NCBI GenBank assembly: GCA_025997715.1
Contig: BNUY01000135.1
Coordinates: 1 to 8,170 of the forward strand
Reading direction: 5' to 3'
From: Spirochaetia bacterium
Lineage (GTDB): Bacteria; Spirochaetota; Spirochaetia; Treponematales; Breznakiellaceae
DNA: 8,170 nucleotides
Below the pieces are notes generated by a model. It did not search any database. It had not been told where the DNA came from and saw only the letters and a program-made list of their open reading frames with translations. Position numbers and translations under genes: made by a program. Each line of letters begins with the position of its first letter. The stretch's first letter is position 1. This document shows positions 1 through 5,523 of this stretch, one piece after another.

Positions 1-45
1 GAATAGTATCGTTTGCTGCCGCTCTATACCAACCTTGTACGCCAT
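1..45 (-). CDS. N-terminus of a probable IS1182-type transposase (partial, runs off the left edge)
   Basis: The minus strand has an ATG (complement of 43-45) preceded by an AGGAG-type ribosome binding site, and reads MAYKVGIERQQTILF before the window ends. IS1182-family transposases commonly begin with a similar M-A-(Y/F)-K-x-G-I-x-R-x-Q-x-x-L-F block followed by a Pro/Ser-containing stretch, so this is probably the start of such a DDE transposase. Only 15 residues are visible: no catalytic residue can be checked, and neither inverted repeat of such an element could be identified. It is divergent from the lipoprotein gene at 396. Any other protein with a similar start remains possible. Confidence 0.45.
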   Translation of the reverse strand, partial: MAYKVGIERQQTILF

Positions 46-76
46 TGTCTCGCTCCTGCTTTGCTTCGCTCTCCCC

Positions 77-105
77 TTTATAGCAGTTCTATCGCTTTTT
101 GGCTA
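77..105 (-). promoter_or_regulatory. Candidate sigma-70-type promoter for the minus-strand gene at the left edge
   Basis: Read on the minus strand, TAGCCA (105-100) and TATAAA (82-77) are separated by 17 bases. The -10 box is good and the -35 box matches TTGACA at four of six positions. It lies about 32 bases upstream of the ATG at 45, leaving a short leader that includes the AGGAG site. Confidence 0.3.
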
Positions 106-184
106 GTTTTCGGACGGTCTGCCCCCATGTAATTCCTTACTATACAACGAATTACGCATTCATACCGCACACTTTTTTCAGTGG

Positions 185-228
185 AAAAAACGCCGGAGAA
201 CCGCCTCTGCGGGGAAACCGGCTTTTTT
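185..228 (+). terminator. Rho-independent terminator-like hairpin, possibly bidirectional
   Basis: GCCGG (192-196) pairs with CCGGC (218-222), and inside it CCGC (201-204) pairs with GCGG (209-212) around a CTCT loop. Six A precede the stem and six T (223-228) follow it, so it could act on either strand. No plus-strand gene is visible upstream. It may insulate the lipoprotein leader from transcription entering from the left-edge insertion sequence. Confidence 0.55.
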
Positions 229-395
229 ATATGGGCATCTGCGTTGCGGATACCCAAAACCGCCCTGTTGGGGTGGATCGCTCCAAGAAACGAAGGTTTC
301 AGGGCGGCTAATCAACCGTGATTGCCGCTCATAAGCCATCTCTGATGGCTGCCATCAGAGATGGCAGGGCGGCGGCACGGAAAAAGGAGTTCTCT
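229..395 (+). promoter_or_regulatory. Structured 5' leader of the lipoprotein gene
   Basis: No gene is supported between 46 and 395. Within this leader CCGCCCTG (260-267) can pair with CAGGGCGG at 300-307, or with a second identical CAGGGCGG at 365-372. The two pairings are mutually exclusive, and the second would enclose a perfect 14-bp hairpin (335-348 with 352-365, loop CTG). The hairpin lacks a T tract. The leader ends with AAGGAG (384-389), the binding site for the ATG at 396. An attenuator-like role is inference; no known riboswitch class was recognised. Confidence 0.35.
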
Positions 396-1697
396 ATGAA
401 GAACTTTTTCAAGCTTTTCGGGGTTATCGCTCTCGCGGTGATAATCGGTATTGGGCTGGCGGGGTGCGGTGACGGCGGCGGCGGTGGCGGCGACGATGAC
501 GACCCCGACCTGACAGGGACTATCACCATCAACCCCAGCGGCTCCGCTTTCACCGGCACACTGCTTACCGCCGCCTACAGCGGTGACGAAGATGTCGACT
601 TTCAGTGGCAGAAGGGCGGGACTAACGTTTCCAGCGGCGGAACCGGTGAAACCTACACGCCGAGCGAAGCGGGAAGCTACACCGTAACCGTCAGCGCAAC
701 AGGCTATAAGAGCAAGACCAGCGCCGCTGTTACCGTAACCGTCAACCCCAACCCCCTCCAGAGCTGGACGGCGGTTACCGACAACAAATTCACCAACGGC
801 AGGAGCATCAACGGCATAGCCTACGGCAACGGGAAGTTTGTCGCAGGCGGGGGTAGTGGCGAGATGGCGACTTCAACTGACGGCGTAACCTGGACGACGG
901 TTTCCCCCGGCCCATTCAACAGCGAAATCAAAGGCATAGCCTACGTCGGCCCAAGCGGATCGAAGAAGTTTGTTGCGTTCAATCCAAACGGCTTTTTAGC
1001 GACTTCAACTGACGGCGTAACCTGGACGGAGTCCGTCCAAGTGTTCACTGCGGGACAAGGAGCCATCAGTGGCATAGTCTACGGCGGCCCAAGCGGATCA
1101 GAGAAATTTGTCGCGGTCTCGGAAAACACCGCCCGTGCTATGTTTTCATCTGACTGCGTAACCTGGACGGCTGCTAACTTCGGCATCGTCGCTTACCACT
1201 TCTATGGCATAGCCTACGGCGGCCCAAGCGGATCGGAGAAGTTTGTCGCGGTCGGGGACAATCACCATATAGTGACTTCATCTCAAGGCACAACCTCAAC
1301 CTGGTCGGAGGCTTTCATCACCGATTTCGGCTACGGTGACCTCAACGGCATAGCCTATGGCGGCGGTAAGTTTGTCGCGGTCGGGTCTTCCGGCAAGATG
1401 GCGTATTCATCTGACGGCGTAACCTGGACGGTAGTTGCCAACACCATATACGACGACAGCACCGGCACAACCCTAGGCTTCAGAGCCATCGTCTACGGCG
1501 GCCCAAGCGGATCGGAGAAGTTTGTCGCGGGCGGAACTTCCGGCAAGATGGCGACTTCATCTGACGGCGTAACCTGGACAGCGGTTGACGACAGCAAATT
1601 CGCCCCCCAAGCCATCAACGACATAGCCTACGGCAGCGGGAAGTTTGTTGCGGTCGGGAATTACATGAAGATGTCGTATTCCGGCAGCCTGGAATAA
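396..1697 (+). CDS. Secreted lipoprotein with Ig-like domain and seven-bladed beta-propeller
   Basis: This 433-aa protein starts at the ATG at 396 because AAGGAG (384-389) is correctly placed and the start gives a textbook lipoprotein signal: MKNFFK, a hydrophobic core, and lipobox LAGC with Cys24 as the lipidated residue. The upstream in-frame ATG at 318 would bury the signal. A flexible Gly6-Asp4 linker (27-36) leads to an Ig-like beta-sandwich (about 40-116, with FQWQK and the closing SYTVTVSATGY strand). Residues 122-433 hold blades of about 45 residues patterned GIAYG...KFVAVG...MATSSDGVTWT, a propeller of the BNR/Ycf48-like type. The first strand pair (SWTAVTDNKF) lies N-terminal and the last blade is incomplete, so the ends should close the ring. 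It probably acts at the cell surface or periplasm as a binding or scaffold protein; the ligand is unknown. The downstream gene is 103 bases away. Confidence 0.85.
   Translation: MKNFFKLFGVIALAVIIGIGLAGCGDGGGGGGDDDDPDLTGTITINPSGSAFTGTLLTAAYSGDEDVDFQWQKGGTNVSSGGTGETYTPSEAGSYTVTVSATGYKSKTSAAVTVTVNPNPLQSWTAVTDNKFTNGRSINGIAYGNGKFVAGGGSGEMATSTDGVTWTTVSPGPFNSEIKGIAYVGPSGSKKFVAFNPNGFLATSTDGVTWTESVQVFTAGQGAISGIVYGGPSGSEKFVAVSENTARAMFSSDCVTWTAANFGIVAYHFYGIAYGGPSGSEKFVAVGDNHHIVTSSQGTTSTWSEAFITDFGYGDLNGIAYGGGKFVAVGSSGKMAYSSDGVTWTVVANTIYDDSTGTTLGFRAIVYGGPSGSEKFVAGGTSGKMATSSDGVTWTAVDDSKFAPQAINDIAYGSGKFVAVGNYMKMSYSGSLE
1083..1533 (+). repeat. Near-identical DNA repeats encoding propeller blades
   Basis: Copies of a block beginning GGCGGCCCAAGCGGATC and running into GAGAARTTTGTCGCGG start at 1083, 1218 and 1497, with a diverged copy near 949. 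Another recurring block, GACGGCGTAACCTGGAC, appears in most blades (for example near 1012, 1416 and 1562). The low third-position divergence suggests recent duplication or gene conversion among blades rather than protein-level conservation alone. Confidence 0.7.
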
Positions 1698-1742
1698 AGG
1701 CAAACGGCGGGGGGCATACGGCCCTTCGCCGGATATCCTTGC

Positions 1743-1772
1743 AAGGGGGAATAAGATTACCTATTCCCCCTT
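1743..1772 (+). terminator. Perfect 11-bp hairpin after the lipoprotein gene
   Basis: AAGGGGGAATA (1743-1753) pairs with TATTCCCCCTT (1762-1772) across an 8-base loop, 46 bases after the lipoprotein stop. It ends in TT but has no long T tract, so it may be a weak terminator or a transcript-stabilising hairpin ahead of the gene at 1801. Confidence 0.4.
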
Positions 1773-1800
1773 ACGGGAAAATCACAAGGAGAAATAGATC

Positions 1801-1918
1801 ATGAAAAAAACCGATTATACTGAACCGACCCTCGACTGGCTGCAGCGTCAGTTTATCAAGGTACCTTTTGGCGTTCTCCGTCCTGCGGAAATTGAGCTTA
1901 TTCTCGCCTATTTTCTTA
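1801..1918 (+). pseudogene. 5' fragment of a gene disrupted by the transposon (39 codons plus one base)
   Basis: The ATG at 1801 has a strong AAGGAG (1786-1791) nine bases upstream. The fragment encodes MKKTDYTEPTLDWLQRQFIK and on to ELILAYFL, then meets the transposon at 1919. Deleting 1919-6450 (the element plus the right-hand copy of the duplication) joins the final A of this fragment to TG at 6451, giving ...AYFL-MYHDD... in the same frame as 6450-6983. The intact ancestor would be 216 aa. I do not recognise the family. As it stands, translation runs on through the terminal repeat to a stop at 2080-2082, overlapping the transposase start, so the product would be a 93-aa chimera. Confidence 0.75.
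1911..1918. repeat. Target-site duplication, left copy (TTTTCTTA)
   Basis: These eight bases immediately outside the left terminal repeat are identical to 6443-6450 immediately outside the right one. An 8-bp duplication is characteristic of the IS1595 family, in agreement with the transposase. The identical copies argue for a direct insertion with no later rearrangement. Confidence 0.93.
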
Positions 1919-1944
1919 GGCTCTGTTCCATAAAGCGGGGCCTA
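1919..1944 (+). repeat. Left terminal inverted repeat (26 bp)
   Basis: It starts GGCTCTGTTCCATAAAGCGG and ends in CCTA; every one of its 26 bases matches the reverse complement of 6417-6442. Matching breaks at the 27th base. The terminal repeats are presumed to be the transposase binding and cleavage sites. Confidence 0.95.
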
Positions 1945-1982
1945 TTACCAAAAAATCATAATTTTTCGCAAAATCTTCCAAA

Positions 1983-2005
1983 TTATGCTTACATAATAAG
2001 CATAA
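1983..2005 (+). promoter_or_regulatory. Hairpin next to and overlapping the transposase ribosome binding site
   Basis: TTATGCTTA (1983-1991) and TAAGCATAA (1997-2005) form a perfect 9-bp stem with a 5-base loop. The 3' arm shares its last bases with the AAGGAA-type binding site (2004-2009) of the transposase ATG at 2012. It could dampen transposase translation on read-through transcripts, as in other insertion sequences, or serve as a protein-binding palindrome. The role is inferred from position. Confidence 0.45.
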
Positions 2006-2011
2006 GGAAAG

Positions 2012-2995
2012 ATGATGACAGGAACAAGTTTAGAAGCCATACTGAAAACACTCACCATAGCGGACAAAAAAGCCCTCATTGAAACCCTGTCGAGAGATGT
2101 CCTTAAAGTTGAAGCCAATGACATCTTCCATAACTTGTCATCCAATACCGCAAAATGTCCCCATTGTGGTTCATACCACATAATCAAAAAAGGCGTAAGG
2201 AATGGAAAACAAGTGTTTCGTTGCAAAGATTGTGGAGTAAAGTTTTCCATTCAAACTAAAACTCCCCTTCAAAACTCCAAAAAATCCGTGGAAATCTGGT
2301 CGCAATACATCAATCTTATGGTCGATGGTCTTTCTTTAAGAGCCATAGCAGAAAACCTCAACATCAACCTCAAAACCGCCTTTTACTGGAGACACAAAAT
2401 CCTTACCGCTATCCAGTCGGTCAAAAGCGCAAAACTCTCTGGTATAGTAGAAGCAGATGAAACCTACTTTCCAAAATCAAACAAAGGTAGCAAAAACCTC
2501 CCCGCTGGAACCGCCCGCAAGCGTGGTAAATCAAAGTTCGGTGTTAGTAAAAGAGGACTCTCCAAAAACCAAGTCTGCGTCATAACCGCCCTTGACCGGA
2601 ATAACCACTTCTTCAATCAGCCTTGTGGCTACGGTAAAGTTCAAATAATGTGGATTAGACAAAATCTTTCACAGCAGATTGTAAAAGGCTCAACGCTGGT
2701 AACTGACGGCGATAAATCCTACAAGACACTTAACAATGTCAAGCTCATTCAAATCAAAGGCGGTATCACTAACGACAAGCGGTATAACATAGCAAGAACA
2801 AACGCCTACCACAACGACCTCAAACACTTCCTTGACAGGTTCCGTGGAGTAGCAACAAAATACCTTGACAACTATGTCAACTTCTTTAAGGCAATCAAAA
2901 TCAGCAATCTAAACTTCGACAATGTAGTGTCAATCAATACTTACACAAGACAAGAAGACATAAACAACAAAATCGAATTTAAGCGAGCAGCTTAA
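2012..2995 (+). CDS. IS1595-family (ISXO2-like) DDE transposase
   Basis: This 327-aa enzyme should cut and join the element's terminal repeats. An N-terminal zinc ribbon is visible (Cys49-P-H-Cys52 and Cys71-K-D-Cys74), followed by an HTH-like segment (about 95-130, SLRAIAENLNINLKTAFYWR) that probably binds the ends. The DDE domain begins at GIVEADETYF with Asp149, and the second acidic residue is Asp232 (or Asp234) in VTDGDKSY. The third lies in the NAYHNDLK segment (264-271), where an Asn or Asp replaces the usual Glu; such variation is known in this family. The start at 2012 (ATGATG) has AAGGAA just upstream. The length is typical and no frameshift is seen, so the enzyme is probably active. 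It converges on the minus-strand gene at 3039, 43 bases away. Confidence 0.93.
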   Translation: MMTGTSLEAILKTLTIADKKALIETLSRDVLKVEANDIFHNLSSNTAKCPHCGSYHIIKKGVRNGKQVFRCKDCGVKFSIQTKTPLQNSKKSVEIWSQYINLMVDGLSLRAIAENLNINLKTAFYWRHKILTAIQSVKSAKLSGIVEADETYFPKSNKGSKNLPAGTARKRGKSKFGVSKRGLSKNQVCVITALDRNNHFFNQPCGYGKVQIMWIRQNLSQQIVKGSTLVTDGDKSYKTLNNVKLIQIKGGITNDKRYNIARTNAYHNDLKHFLDRFRGVATKYLDNYVNFFKAIKISNLNFDNVVSINTYTRQEDINNKIEFKRAA

Positions 2996-3038
2996 CAATA
3001 ATAAAGCAGGCATTGTCAGATAGATGTCCGTCATTAAG

Positions 3039-3341
3039 TTACTTCAAATCAACCAAGAAATAAATATAATTTGAATTTCCGGTAGATTCATCAAGTTTAG
3101 TTTTTAATCCTTTCCAAGTATTAGTGGGATTATTATGTTCCTCACATAAAGGTGTAATAGCAGTATGCTTCTCGGAGTTTATTATATGTCCTCCATCAGT
3201 AGCTGTTTTTTCACAGCCTTTTACTGCACACTTACTTGCTGCCTTTCCAGATTTTGATTCCCAATACTTTAACCAACCGCCCGGTGGTGTGGTTATTTTA
3301 CTACTTCCAGCTTGATTCTGCCAATCATTATTTGTTGTCAT
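3039..3341 (-). CDS. Small HNH-like / treble-clef Cys-His protein, cargo gene
   Basis: A 100-aa soluble protein read on the minus strand. The ATG at 3341 is chosen over an in-frame ATG at 3380 because AAGGAG (complement of 3348-3353) sits six bases upstream. Residues 15-30 hold a Pro/Gly/Trp stretch (TTPPGGWLKYW). The core reads KCAVKGCEKTATDGGHIIN...TPLCEEHNN: Cys38 and Cys43, Gly-Gly-His52-Ile, then Cys66-x2-His69-Asn70. The spacing resembles a compact HNH-type treble clef, with a zinc site from the Cys/Cys/Cys/His set and GGHI at the place of the catalytic His strand. Whether it cleaves DNA or only binds zinc or nucleic acid cannot be told. It is divergent from the methyltransferase and shares the 136-base control region, so it may belong to the same functional module. 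Confidence 0.7.
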   Translation of the reverse strand: MTTNNDWQNQAGSSKITTPPGGWLKYWESKSGKAASKCAVKGCEKTATDGGHIINSEKHTAITPLCEEHNNPTNTWKGLKTKLDESTGNSNYIYFLVDLK

Positions 3342-3477
3342 TTTATACTCCTTACGAAATATATTAACAAAAATATTCAATTAAGCGTTTTTAATTTTTG
3401 TTCTTGCTTCAAAAAAATTATGCTTTAACTATTTTTGCTAGTTAGGACGATTGAGAAAATCGTTGACTAGTTAATAT
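3342..3477. promoter_or_regulatory. Divergent control region between the HNH-like gene and the methyltransferase
   Basis: This A+T-rich gap must hold promoters for both divergent genes. Three copies of TAGTTA occur: one inverted (TAACTA, 3426-3431) and two direct (3439-3444 and 3468-3473, each preceded by C). A separate hairpin, ACGATT (3447-3452) with AATCGT (3458-3463), lies between the direct copies, and a TTGACT -35-like box sits at 3463-3468. No convincing -10 partner at normal spacing was found. The methyltransferase has no Shine-Dalgarno here, so a very short or absent leader is possible. Operator function is inferred from the repeats. Confidence 0.4.
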
Positions 3478-4698
3478 ATGATAATGGATTATGTTAAAAC
3501 CCAGTTCTTTAGTCCAAAAGCACTGGTAGATACTTGTGTATCTTTAATTAAAAATAAGAATGGTAGGCTACTCGAACCCAGTTGCGGGGATGGTAGTTTT
3601 CTTCTCCTTAAAAATAGCGATTCGGTTTTTATTGAGATAGACAAGTCTGTAATCACCGACCCCGATGTCTTGAATATTGATTTTTTCGATTACTCTATTA
3701 AAAATAAGTTCGATACTATCTGTGGTAATCCACCATATTTAGACAACGCTGACTTTATTTTTGATAGTAAGACATATACTCCAAAAATACTATGTAAAGC
3801 AAACTTGTATTTGTATTTTATAGAAAAATCATACGAACATCTGAATGCGCGAGGTGAAATAATATTCATCGTTCCAAGGGAGTTTATTAAGCTAACTTCT
3901 GCAAAGATGGTGAATGAGCTACTTATGGTGAATGGAACTATCACGCATTACTATGATTATGGAGATCAGATGTTTTGGAAAGATGCCAGTCCTAATATCT
4001 GTATATTTAGATATGAAAAAGGAAATATGAGTCATAAGACTATAACATTAAACGGTAAGTTCAATTCTATCATAAACAATGGCATAATTTCTTTTATTAA
4101 AAACGAAAACTCGATTAGATTAGGGGATTTATTCACCATAAAAGTAGGTTCTGTTGCGGGTAACGATTACCTATTTGAGAATGAAAAAGGTGATGATTTC
4201 GTATTCTCCGAAACTTGCAAGACCGGAAAAACAAAGAAAATGATTTTTCAGAAATACGATAAGTCTCTTGAAGAGCATAAAGACATCTTGATAAATAGGA
4301 AAATACGGAATGATTATGATGAAACAAACTGGTGGATGTGGGGGCGTCCTGTAAATCATAATGAGGGCAATCCTAGAATCTATGTGAATTGCAGGACAAG
4401 AAATAAGTTGCCCTTTTTCCTAAATCCTTGCGACAAATGGGATGGCTCAGTGCTGGCTTTATTTCCAAAGTTTAAAGTAAATCTTGTTAAAGCCACCGAA
4501 ATGTTAAATAGCATAGACTGGGAATTACTCGGCCTAAAATCTGGGGATAGGTTCTTATTTTCTCAGAAAGCACTTCAAGAGGCACCGTGTGGAATGACAA
4601 AGCTAAAAAAGATATTTGGTGATACTATAGTGAATAAGATAAAGACAAATAATGCTTCCGCTTGTCAGCCTAACCTATTCCTGAAGGAACAGGCTTGA
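3478..4698 (+). CDS. DNA adenine-N6 methyltransferase, gamma-type (TaqI/Eco57I-like), cargo gene
   Basis: A 406-aa enzyme expected to transfer a methyl group from S-adenosylmethionine to the N6 of adenine in a specific DNA site. Motifs run in gamma-class order: motif X-like QFFSPKALVDTCVSLI (9-24), motif I LEPSCGDGSF (32-41), motif II FIEID (51-55), catalytic motif IV NPPY (84-87), and the GEIIFIVPREF strand (126-136). FWKDASPNICIFRYEK (166-181) fits the motif VIII region. Residues about 200-400 form the putative target-recognition domain (GDLFTIKVGSVAGNDYLF). The start may be ATG 3478 or ATG 3484; neither has a ribosome binding site and a stop lies just upstream at 3472. It is followed after 27 bases by the gene at 4726, probably in one transcript. 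The recognition sequence cannot be read from the protein. No missing catalytic residue is seen. Confidence 0.9.
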   Translation: MIMDYVKTQFFSPKALVDTCVSLIKNKNGRLLEPSCGDGSFLLLKNSDSVFIEIDKSVITDPDVLNIDFFDYSIKNKFDTICGNPPYLDNADFIFDSKTYTPKILCKANLYLYFIEKSYEHLNARGEIIFIVPREFIKLTSAKMVNELLMVNGTITHYYDYGDQMFWKDASPNICIFRYEKGNMSHKTITLNGKFNSIINNGIISFIKNENSIRLGDLFTIKVGSVAGNDYLFENEKGDDFVFSETCKTGKTKKMIFQKYDKSLEEHKDILINRKIRNDYDETNWWMWGRPVNHNEGNPRIYVNCRTRNKLPFFLNPCDKWDGSVLALFPKFKVNLVKATEMLNSIDWELLGLKSGDRFLFSQKALQEAPCGMTKLKKIFGDTIVNKIKTNNASACQPNLFLKEQA

Positions 4699-4725
4699 AA
4701 AAAAGTTTGGGGTTAATATTGTTGC

Positions 4726-5481
4726 GTGATAGAGATAGAAGAGATAATAAATATAGAAAAAGAACCTTATGAAATATTCATTCATTTAATAACCTGGTTA
4801 AATGAAGTAGCTAAATCTCCTTGGTGGGAAGATAAAAGAAAAAAAATTGAAGATATTCGTAAAGAGTTTAAGTGTAATGGAAGAACTATATCTTCTTTAT
4901 ATGAAACCCCAATAAAAGAGGCTATAAATTGGTATTTCAAAGGTTCAGATTATTATGAAGGTATTGATACAGATACTAAATTAAATGAATGGTATGATTA
5001 TGCTATAAAATCTATAAAATCTATAACACGCATAATATATGAATTAAATATAAAAGTCAGTGAGGGAGATGCACCCGATAACTTATCATCTATGGCTGGT
5101 GTATGCAAAGCTCTTACTGGTAATATTGGTCCAAATAAGTTTCCCTGCACCAAGACAAAGGAAGATTTAAAATACATCCTAAAAAATTTAAAGACTGGTA
5201 GCGACTATTATTTGATATACTATGATAAAAAGAATAATGAATTTTGGTGGTCTTCATTAAAGAGGCTTATAGTGGTTGTTCCGAATCCGAGCAATAAACC
5301 TTTTCAAATAAAACCAAATGATAATAGATATTGGTCGGAAATAGGTGAAAAAGGAGAAGTAGAAGCAATGAAATATTTGTTGGAGATACTACAAAAGAGT
5401 TTCAAAAATGATATTGATGATGAGTTAAATACTCTATTTGAAATTGCGTTTGAAAAAATAAATACCACGGGTAAAATATAA
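4726..5481 (+). CDS. Unrecognised 251-aa protein downstream of the methyltransferase
   Basis: The only usable start is GTG 4726, since TAA at 4714 blocks the frame upstream and the next in-frame ATGs lie deep in the protein; the ribosome binding site is weak. I do not recognise the family. The N-terminal half is charged and helical with many aromatic residues (ITWLNEVAKSPWWEDKRKK, 22-40; a YY/WY-rich segment 69-92). The middle has SSMAGVCKALTGNIGPNKFP (121-140). A beta-rich part follows (SDYYLIYYDKKNNEFWWSSL, 159-178, then LIVVVPNP). The C-terminus has GEKGEVEAMKYLLE (207-220), recalling the helix that carries a Glu in some PD-(D/E)XK nucleases, but no catalytic D...(E/Q)xK follows. No membrane segment or signal peptide. 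Position directly after a methyltransferase makes a restriction partner or methylation-linked effector the natural hypothesis; the sequence alone does not show it. Confidence 0.75.
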   Translation: MIEIEEIINIEKEPYEIFIHLITWLNEVAKSPWWEDKRKKIEDIRKEFKCNGRTISSLYETPIKEAINWYFKGSDYYEGIDTDTKLNEWYDYAIKSIKSITRIIYELNIKVSEGDAPDNLSSMAGVCKALTGNIGPNKFPCTKTKEDLKYILKNLKTGSDYYLIYYDKKNNEFWWSSLKRLIVVVPNPSNKPFQIKPNDNRYWSEIGEKGEVEAMKYLLEILQKSFKNDIDDELNTLFEIAFEKINTTGKI

Positions 5482-5523
5482 AGTTTAACATTAGACTATT
5501 GGTATCAAATAAACTAAATAAAA

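Noticed and set aside
99..311. 70-codon plus-strand open frame
   Set aside because: It has no ribosome binding site, crosses a terminator hairpin with a T tract (185-228), and has no protein-like pattern.
1801..2082. A 93-codon gene as a unit
   Set aside because: Only the first 39 codons are genuine host sequence; the rest is translation through the terminal repeat and into the transposase gene out of frame.
3690..4359. Minus-strand open frames inside the methyltransferase gene
   Set aside because: They are shadows of the clearly coding plus strand, which carries all methyltransferase motifs.
4726..5481. Classical PD-(D/E)XK restriction endonuclease
   Set aside because: D160...NNEFWW (residues 170-175) is not followed by the x-Lys of the motif, and no other D-x(n)-(E/Q)-x-K placement is convincing; left as unknown.
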